A stretch of DNA of 5,287 bases from Bdellovibrio sp. (lineage in GTDB: Bacteria; Bdellovibrionota; Bdellovibrionia; Bdellovibrionales; Bdellovibrionaceae). Below, piece after piece: positions 1-4,303 of the stretch (its first letter is position 1; every line of letters starts with the position of its first letter). The position numbers and the translations under genes were made by a program. The notes under the pieces are model-generated. The model had not been told where the DNA came from. It worked only from the letters and a program-made list of their open reading frames with translations, and did not search any database. The DNA lies in assembly GCA_019104905.1 (NCBI GenBank), contig JAHRXB010000119.1, positions 1 to 5,287 on the forward strand, given 5' to 3'.

Positions 1-1394
1 TGACGTCCGTCGCGGGAACAACTCCCATCGTGGTGAGTTCGGGATCCACAACACCTCTTATTTCAATTAACGATGCCACAACCTCTGCCAAGGGGGCCGT
101 TCAGGTCGGTGCTGGAATTGCTGTAAACTCTGGAACCATCAGTGCCGACCCTGCCAACTTCCCCGTGTCTGTGCCGATTTCAAAAGGCGGCACCGGAGCA
201 ACCTCTTTTACGGCCAATCGCCTGATCGCCTCAAGCGCCGCGGGAGCATTGACGGCTTTTACCTGCGCCAACGGGCAGATGGTCAGCTTTGATGGAACCG
301 GAATGATGACGTGCACATCCTTTACGAACAGTGCACTCTTTTTGAATGGCGGAAATTCATTCACTGCGGCCGCGACCTTGGGAACCAACGATGCTTATGA
401 TTTAAATTTTGAGACGTCCAACGCCACTCGCATGACTATCGGAAGTACTGGCAATATTGCCATCAACACGACGATAGATCCCAATGCAAGGCTGGCGATT
501 AAAGCAGGTTCTACTTCGCAAGCTCCTCTGATTTTGGATAGTCCGGCGTCGGGAATTCCCTCTATTGATTTTCTCAGAAACGGCAACTGGAAGGGAACTC
601 TCGGTTATGCCTCGGGGTCCACGAACGAACTTTTTATCAGTAACGGTGTGGCAGGTCCGATCATCTTTGACACCAGCAATGTGGAAAAAATGAGAGTCGA
701 CACAAACGGATCGATAGGAATTGGCACTTCCAGTCCTCTTGTAAAACTGCATGTCGCTTCAGACTCTGACATTGCTCTTGATGGCATCACTCCCTTCTTA
801 GTGACTCGAAGCGTGTCTTATCCCACAGCAGGAACAGAGACGGCGGGGATTGCGTATCTCTCAGAATCTAGCGCAGGTTCTGCCACACTCTGGCCCCCTC
901 AAGCGAATGTCAGCTTTTCTCCGACCGAAAATCATTCGGCGACAACCAAAGGCACGGCTATAGGATTTTCCACGACCCCGAATGGCGCCACCGCTCGACA
1001 GCAACGCATGGTTATAAACCATGATGGGAATGTCGGTATTGGCGTCATAAACCCAGGGCAAAAACTGACTGTCAGTGGCACGATCGAAAGCACTTCCGGT
1101 GGGATTAAGTTTCCCGACGGCACGACTCAAACCACTGCGGCAACAGGAATGAGCATTCAAAAAGGGCAGATTGGAAACTGCACAAACAACTCAACGGGAA
1201 CCACGGGAAGTGTGACCTTCCCGACCGCATTTCCGGGAGCTCCCATTGTGCAATTAACAGTTGTCGAGCTTGATAATTCGGGCTGCACCTCGGCCCGCCT
1301 TCTTGCCATCAGTGCCACGGGTTTTTCGTGGACTGCCTATGTGGGCGGAACTTTAACGTCATGTGATTGTATTTACTGGACGGCCTTCTACTAA
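1..1394 (+). CDS. Partial surface-fibre / tail-fibre-like protein with C-terminal H-type lectin-like domain (5' end outside window)
   Basis: The frame is open to the left edge (first full codon at base 3), so the GTG at 30 is probably internal and the true start lies upstream; 463 residues are visible. In numbering from that GTG, residues 20-40 (AKGAVQVGAGIAVNSGTIS) and 50-66 (ISKGGTGATSFTANRLI) are typical phage and bacterial tail-fibre segments. Three repeats follow, starting at about M135, M221 and M327, of the form M-x-[IV]...G-[NS]-[IV]-[AG]-I...P...[KR]-L-x-[IV]. A GGIKFPDGTTQTTAA segment (357-371) then leads into the last 78 residues. These match the pattern of snail H-type agglutinins as I remember it: IQKGQIGNC, P-x-V-x-L...ELD, ARLLAISATGF, IYWTAFY. 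Inferred role: a trimeric extracellular fibre with a sugar-binding tip. The composition is rich in Ser/Thr/Gly/Ala, as in fibres. No signal peptide can be judged. A phage tail fibre is the alternative, but no phage genes lie nearby. Confidence 0.8.
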   Translation, partial: TSVAGTTPIVVSSGSTTPLISINDATTSAKGAVQVGAGIAVNSGTISADPANFPVSVPISKGGTGATSFTANRLIASSAAGALTAFTCANGQMVSFDGTGMMTCTSFTNSALFLNGGNSFTAAATLGTNDAYDLNFETSNATRMTIGSTGNIAINTTIDPNARLAIKAGSTSQAPLILDSPASGIPSIDFLRNGNWKGTLGYASGSTNELFISNGVAGPIIFDTSNVEKMRVDTNGSIGIGTSSPLVKLHVASDSDIALDGITPFLVTRSVSYPTAGTETAGIAYLSESSAGSATLWPPQANVSFSPTENHSATTKGTAIGFSTTPNGATARQQRMVINHDGNVGIGVINPGQKLTVSGTIESTSGGIKFPDGTTQTTAATGMSIQKGQIGNCTNNSTGTTGSVTFPTAFPGAPIVQLTVVELDNSGCTSARLLAISATGFSWTAYVGGTLTSCDCIYWTAFY

Positions 1395-1429
1395 GTCGAA
1401 CCCCACTAAGATTGCGATCCATAAAAAAC

Positions 1430-1463
1430 AAAAAGCCCCTTCTTGTCGGAAGAGGCTTTTTTT
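1430..1463. terminator. Bidirectional intrinsic terminator after the fibre gene
   Basis: The stem GCCCCTTC (1435-1442) pairs with GAAGAGGC (1449-1456) with a single C/A mismatch and a 6-base loop. A T7 run (1457-1463) follows on the + strand, and an A-rich run (1423-1434) precedes it, giving a T-rich tail on the - strand. It sits 36 bases after the fibre stop codon and can end transcription from both convergent sides. Confidence 0.85.
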
Positions 1464-1488
1464 GCGGACCGCTTTTGCTCTGCACTAC

Positions 1489-1511
1489 AAAAAGGTACGG
1501 CGTACCTTTTT
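1489..1511. terminator. Symmetric terminator hairpin overlapping the stop codon of the 62-aa gene
   Basis: AAAAAGGTAC (1489-1498) and GTACCTTTTT (1502-1511) are perfect reverse complements around a 3-base loop. Read on the - strand, the hairpin begins within the TAA stop codon of the small gene (1510-1512) and ends in T5, so it serves as that gene's terminator. By symmetry it could also back up the preceding hairpin for the + strand fibre gene. Confidence 0.75.
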
Positions 1512-1698
1512 AGTGAGATTCTTCTGTTGAAGAAGAATTTTTTCCGTCGATGGTGAACTTCTCAACGTTGTGAGAAAGATCTGGAAGAGATTCAAGGTGC
1601 TTTTGCAATTCTTCTTTAGTCATCTCACCGACTGTCACATTTCTTTCAGTCATTCTTTTATCGAATTTCAAATTTTTATTAGCTTGAGCCAAAGACAT
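1510..1698 (-). CDS. Small 62-residue protein of unknown function
   Basis: I do not recognise a family. The protein (MSLAQANKNLKFDKRM... to ...SSSTEESH) is soluble, highly charged, and lacks a signal peptide, membrane segment or cysteines. The stretch from about residue 12 to 40 (FDKRMTERN...MTKEELQKHLESLPDL) looks helical, and the last ten residues are a Ser/Glu-rich, probably disordered tail. The gene is likely real: an AAAAGGGG ribosome binding site (1704-1711) lies 5 bases before the ATG, a plausible sigma70-like promoter lies just upstream, and a terminator hairpin begins in its stop codon. It is 124 bases downstream of the rhomboid gene on the same strand and appears to be its own transcription unit, possibly with read-through from the operon. 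It could be a small regulatory or stress protein, but nothing in the sequence shows this. Confidence 0.75.
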   Translation of the reverse strand: MSLAQANKNLKFDKRMTERNVTVGEMTKEELQKHLESLPDLSHNVEKFTIDGKNSSSTEESH

Positions 1699-1703
1699 AA
1701 AAA

Positions 1704-1711
1704 CCCCTTTT
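1704..1711 (-). promoter_or_regulatory. Ribosome binding site of the 62-aa gene
   Basis: AAAAGGGG on the - strand lies 5 bases (TTTTT) before the ATG at 1698. This strong Shine-Dalgarno match supports both the start choice and the reality of the small gene. Confidence 0.7.
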
Positions 1712-1725
1712 CAAACGAAGCCTAA

Positions 1726-1754
1726 GATATAGCGCAAATCCTACACCGCGTCTA
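1726..1754 (-). promoter_or_regulatory. Putative sigma70-type promoter for the 62-aa gene
   Basis: On the - strand TAGACG (1749-1754, -35, 4 of 6 to TTGACA) is separated by exactly 17 bases from TATATC (1726-1731, -10, 4 of 6 to TATAAT). Transcription would start roughly 20 bases before the ATG, leaving a short leader that contains the ribosome binding site. The call is by eye and unverified. Confidence 0.4.
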
Positions 1755-1822
1755 GCCCCCAACTCGATCAAAACAGCCCTTTAAAAGAGGATCGGCAATG
1801 GGACTAGAAAATAATATTTAGT

Positions 1823-2572
1823 TTAGTTCCAATACTTTGGTGGCTTGTCGCTCTTCTCATTATCGACAACCAAGCGTAGATTTCGTCCCTTGGATTTGCT
1901 CGACTTTTTCTTCCAAGAGTTGCGATCAAACCAAGCCTTGACCTGAAGGCAGATAAAACCCGAAACCAACCCGCCCAAATGGGCCAGATAAGCCACCTCT
2001 CCTCCCGTGACGCTCGAGGTCATCATGGAGGCTAATTGGACTAGGCCCATCAAGGCCACAAAATAACGAGTCTTCATCGGGAACAACATAAAGAAATAGA
2101 CAATGCGATCACCAAAGATCAGCCCCTGAGCCAACAACAAACCGAACACGGCCCCGGAGGCTCCAATAACTGGCACGATCAATCCCGTTTGAGATCCTGT
2201 CACCAAAGCGTAACCCCAAACACCTAAACAATAGAGGATCGCCGCACCAATGCCGGAAACAAAATAATAAATCAAAAAGAAGCGGGTGCCCCAACGCTGC
2301 TCAAGCTCGGCTCCAAAGAACCACAACATCAGCATGTTGAAAAGAATATGAGTCACCTGCAACGAGTGCAGGAACATGTAGGTTCCGACCTGCCAGATCT
2401 GGAAATCAAAAAGGACTTTTCCCGGGTAAAGGCCAAAGATCGAAGTAAAAGGAACACGCAAAAAGCCTTCCAAGATCACTTGAAAGACAAACCACACCGC
2501 CACATTGATGATCAGCAACCACTTCACTGCAGGAGTCAGTGGAGCTGTTTGAAAGGTCACGCCTCTGTTCAT
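1823..2572 (-). CDS. Rhomboid family intramembrane serine protease
   Basis: This polytopic inner-membrane protease would cleave transmembrane segments of substrate proteins within the bilayer. With the ATG at 2572 it has 249 residues and six predicted membrane segments at about 15-37, 66-90, 98-124, 130-154, 158-184 and 192-215, the basic six-helix bacterial rhomboid fold. All key residues are visible: HILFN (H75, N79) for the oxyanion side, GASG with nucleophile S139, and AHLGG with the dyad base H198. The conserved E-x-x-x-RWG-x-x-F loop follows the second helix. The C-terminus (about 216-249) is a cytosolic-looking lysine-rich tail. The chosen ATG overlaps the HIT stop codon as ATGA, implying translational coupling; a TTG at 2590 would add six residues and is less likely. 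It is the last gene of the sppA-HIT-rhomboid operon. The substrate is unknown. Confidence 0.93.
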   Translation of the reverse strand: MNRGVTFQTAPLTPAVKWLLIINVAVWFVFQVILEGFLRVPFTSIFGLYPGKVLFDFQIWQVGTYMFLHSLQVTHILFNMLMLWFFGAELEQRWGTRFFLIYYFVSGIGAAILYCLGVWGYALVTGSQTGLIVPVIGASGAVFGLLLAQGLIFGDRIVYFFMLFPMKTRYFVALMGLVQLASMMTSSVTGGEVAYLAHLGGLVSGFICLQVKAWFDRNSWKKKSSKSKGRNLRLVVDNEKSDKPPKYWN

Positions 2573-3153
2573 TTTTTTAAAATACTCCAAAGCTTCTCGT
2601 AGGTCTGCTCTAGACTTTCAACCAAGACCTTGGTCTCAGCAATCAATGGGAAGAAATTCAAATCCCCCGCCCAACGCGGAATCATATGATAGTGAAGATG
2701 CTCAGGAATTCCCGCGCCGGCAACGGCCCCATGGTTCAACCCGACATTCATCCCGCCCGGCTCATAGGCCTCATTCAAAGCCTTCATCGTCAAACGGATG
2801 GTGTCCTGCAAATCGCGAAACTCCTCTTCGGATAACTTCAAAAGATCCCCGCAATGACGAAGCGGCAGAACCAGTACATGGCCGCTGTTATAAGGAAATT
2901 TATTGAGAACCACCATCGAGTGTTTTGATTTATAAACACAAAGAGTCTCGAAAGAGACTTCGGCCTTGGCCGCTTTGCAAAAAACACATCCCTCTGGCTT
3001 AATCAATTTTCGCACATACTTCATGCGATCGGGACGAAACAGAACATCACGCTCTAGAGGCCACACCTCTTTCCCAATCTGAATCTGTGTTTTGACTGCC
3101 GCCTTTTTAGGAAGGGTCTTCTTTGCTTTCTTCTTTGCTTTCTTCTTCGCCAC
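2569..3153 (-). CDS. HIT family hydrolase/phosphorylase (Ap4A-type) with lysine-rich N-terminal tail
   Basis: HIT enzymes act on the alpha-phosphate of nucleotides such as Ap4A or adenylylated compounds, using a covalent nucleotidyl-histidine. With the GTG at 3153 the protein has 194 residues. H152-L-H154-Y-H156-M-I-P-R-W is the histidine triad, with H154 the expected nucleophile. NKFPYNSGH (84-92) and GGMNVGLNHG (134-143) are the other conserved nucleotide-site segments, and C56-V-F-C59 is a CxxC pair often binding zinc in the family. The HLHYHMIPRWAGDLNFFP pattern resembles the mycobacterial Ap4A phosphorylase branch, so phosphorylase or hydrolase activity is possible. Residues 2-21 are a Lys/Ala-rich tail like histone H1, unusual for this family. 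The GTG start is preceded by GGGAG 5 bases upstream; a TTG at 3165 inside sppA is open but lacks that support. The gene starts 2 bases after the sppA stop and overlaps the rhomboid start. Confidence 0.92.
   Translation of the reverse strand: MAKKKAKKKAKKTLPKKAAVKTQIQIGKEVWPLERDVLFRPDRMKYVRKLIKPEGCVFCKAAKAEVSFETLCVYKSKHSMVVLNKFPYNSGHVLVLPLRHCGDLLKLSEEEFRDLQDTIRLTMKALNEAYEPGGMNVGLNHGAVAGAGIPEHLHYHMIPRWAGDLNFFPLIAETKVLVESLEQTYEKLWSILKK
3119..3151. repeat. 12-bp tandem repeat coding the basic HIT tail
   Basis: Two perfect copies of TTCTTTGCTTTC (3119-3130 and 3131-3142) are followed by a degenerate third (3143-3151). The 12-base unit is a multiple of three, so copy-number change keeps the frame; on the - strand each unit codes for a Lys-Lys-Ala-Lys-type block of the HIT protein N-terminus. 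Confidence 0.8.
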
Positions 3154-3155
3154 TC

Positions 3156-4124
3156 TTACTCCCAAGATCCGGGTAACATATAAAGAGGCTGATTCAAATA
3201 TTTTGTACGAAGAACAAATTTCATCGCCGCCTCAATGTCCGGTCCGAAGGCTTTCCCTTTCAACACATCCGCATACTCCGCCAGACTGTTGACGTCGTCT
3301 TCCCGTTCCGTATCACCAAGATCGAAAATGCTGACGCGCTTTTTGGGGATTTCAAAAACTTCGTAGTTGTCTCCCAACTTTGCAGTTTCAGCAGCCAGCT
3401 TCACCGCATCTTCATAAAAACCTTCCTGATCGGCAAAGCCCAACTTCACCGCTGTTGCTCCGGTGAAAACGCGACCGTCGGCATACTCTGTCACCACGTC
3501 TTCTTTAAGTTTACGTTCTTGCATGACCGTGGTTTTGAACTGTCCATAAACTTCGTCGATCATATTTTGGAAAAGGGCTCTTTCATCTTCACGCATCGCC
3601 CGGTACTCCGCCCCTGAGTCTTTAAACTTTCCAGAGGTGATGGAGTAACGAGAAATCTTCGCCCAATCATAAAGCTTCTCAATATTCGCAAACTCCATGA
3701 TAACGCCGATGGAACCCACCAACGCTCCCGGCGCGACAACGATCTTGTCGCAGGCCACGGCCGAGTAGTAAGCACCACTGGCCATCACACCCGTACTTAC
3801 GCAGATCACAGGCTTTTTGATTTCATCGCGCACACGCTTAATTTCAGAATAGATTTCTTGAGAAGGCCCCACGGCCCCGCCCGGAGAGTTGATACTGATC
3901 AAGATCGCTTTCACCTTATGGTCGTCACGATACTTTTTGAGATTCTTAAGGAACTTCTTCCCATTCAAGATCACACCATTCATCTCAAGATGAAGAATGG
4001 TATTTTTGGCAGTCACGCGCTTTTCGGAATCACCGAAAAAGTCGCCGCTTAATTTAAGTAAGGCGCCAATACCCACAAAAACAAGAAAGATAATAACAAG
4101 CTTTTTAAAAAAACTGCCCTTCAT
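3156..4124 (-). CDS. sppA: SppA-type signal peptide peptidase (S49 family)
   Basis: This membrane-anchored serine protease, facing the periplasm, degrades signal peptides left in the membrane after secretion. The 322-residue length fits the short (SppA36-like) form with a single protease domain rather than the doubled E. coli type. A basic start (MKGSFFKK) precedes one hydrophobic signal anchor at about 9-24. The S49 core follows: ILISINSPGGAVGPS (74-88), nucleophile S116 in TGVMASGAYYSA, the PGALVGSIGV segment (132-141), and K168 in SGKFKDSG as the general base. The 52-residue Ser-Lys spacing is the same as I recall for Bacillus SppA. DGRVFTGATAVKLGFAD (216-232) is the conserved segment near the domain end. 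The ATG at 4124 has AGAAAGG (4131-4137) 6 bases upstream. It heads the sppA-HIT-rhomboid operon, downstream of the rpsA terminator. No clear -10/-35 was seen, so read-through from rpsA is possible. Confidence 0.95.
   Translation of the reverse strand: MKGSFFKKLVIIFLVFVGIGALLKLSGDFFGDSEKRVTAKNTILHLEMNGVILNGKKFLKNLKKYRDDHKVKAILISINSPGGAVGPSQEIYSEIKRVRDEIKKPVICVSTGVMASGAYYSAVACDKIVVAPGALVGSIGVIMEFANIEKLYDWAKISRYSITSGKFKDSGAEYRAMREDERALFQNMIDEVYGQFKTTVMQERKLKEDVVTEYADGRVFTGATAVKLGFADQEGFYEDAVKLAAETAKLGDNYEVFEIPKKRVSIFDLGDTEREDDVNSLAEYADVLKGKAFGPDIEAAMKFVLRTKYLNQPLYMLPGSWE
3159..3163 (-). promoter_or_regulatory. Ribosome binding site deciding the HIT start
   Basis: GGGAG on the - strand lies within the last codons of sppA and 5 bases before the GTG at 3153. 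It favours this GTG over the upstream TTG at 3165, and gives a protein beginning MAKKKAKKKAKK. Confidence 0.6.
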
Positions 4125-4130
4125 AGCACA

Positions 4131-4137
4131 CCTTTCT
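4131..4137 (-). promoter_or_regulatory. Ribosome binding site of sppA
   Basis: AGAAAGG on the - strand is spaced 6 bases from the ATG at 4124. It lies immediately beside an inverted repeat (4140-4187), so folding of that repeat in the mRNA could influence access to it. Confidence 0.6.
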
Positions 4138-4139
4138 GA

Positions 4140-4187
4140 AGGTACCAGCTTCCCTTTGTGTTGTTTGGGGCGCGTCGCTTGGTACCT
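4140..4187. repeat. Inverted repeat in the sppA leader
   Basis: AGGTACCAGC (4140-4149) and GCTTGGTACCT (4177-4187) are reverse complements apart from one bulged base, with a 27-base loop between. Both arms contain the self-palindromic GGTACC. On the - strand it lies between the rpsA terminator and the sppA ribosome binding site, so it could be an RNA stem in the leader or a two-site operator. I cannot tell which. Confidence 0.55.
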
Positions 4188-4199
4188 GTCGTCCCAAAT

Positions 4200-4225
4200 A
4201 AAAAAGGGACCCTAGTAGGGTCCCT
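4200..4225 (-). terminator. Intrinsic terminator of rpsA
   Basis: On the - strand a perfect 9-bp stem, AGGGACCCT (4217-4225) with AGGGTCCCT (4205-4213), closes a 3-base loop and runs into T6 (4200-4205; the first T also closes the stem). It lies about 80 bases past the rpsA stop codon and separates rpsA from the sppA operon. Confidence 0.88.
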
Positions 4226-4230
4226 CTTTA

Positions 4231-4283
4231 TGACTTCTCAGTCAATGCGTCGATATTGCTCCGCTTCGTCGCCTTGCGGCGAC
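4231..4283 (-). other. Two GNRA-tetraloop hairpins in the rpsA 3' UTR
   Basis: On the - strand, 20 bases after the rpsA stop, GTCGCC-GCAA-GGCGAC (4283-4268) forms a 6-bp stem with a GCAA loop. TGACT-GAGA-AGTCA (4244-4231) then forms a 5-bp stem with a GAGA loop. Both loops fit the GNRA consensus only when read in the rpsA mRNA sense. Neither has a T run, so they are not terminators by themselves; they precede the true terminator and may stabilise the 3' end or belong to a processed RNA. Confidence 0.5.
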
Positions 4284-4303
4284 TTGGCTTCATCACACCG
4301 AGA

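Noticed and set aside
30..32. GTG as the start codon of the fibre gene
   Set aside because: The same frame continues without a stop to the left edge and the nine preceding codons (TSVAGTTPI) look like the same fibre sequence, so the gene is cut by the window.
1..1394. Prophage remnant
   Set aside because: Only a fibre-like gene is present; no capsid, tail-tube, integrase, lysis gene or attachment site is seen, and neighbours are housekeeping genes. A phage origin of the fibre cannot be excluded because the upstream side is outside the window.
1464..1472. GCGGACCGC palindrome between the two terminators
   Set aside because: The arms are only 4 bases with a 1-base centre, too short to fold and not repeated elsewhere in the window.
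1752..1807. Possible long-range stem CTAG-CCCC with GGGACTAG between the rhomboid and small genes
   Set aside because: It has an 8-base stem with a wobble or mismatch, a loop of about 40 bases and no T run; this is within chance expectation and was not called as a terminator.
2573..2590. TTG start at 2590 for the rhomboid gene, six residues upstream
   Set aside because: The ATG at 2572 is a better codon, forms an ATGA overlap with the HIT stop, and gives a normal rhomboid N-terminus. GGAG lies 12 bases before this ATG, which is longish, so the TTG is not fully excluded.
2348..2602. Open frame on the + strand opposite the rhomboid and HIT genes
   Set aside because: Its product has no recognisable domain, and it lies antisense to two well-supported conserved genes, so it is a shadow frame. 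The same holds for the other open frames opposite or within the fibre, HIT and sppA genes.
3154..3165. TTG start at 3165 for the HIT gene
   Set aside because: The GTG at 3153 has GGGAG 5 bases upstream and gives MAKKKAKKK; the TTG would overlap sppA and lies within that ribosome binding site.
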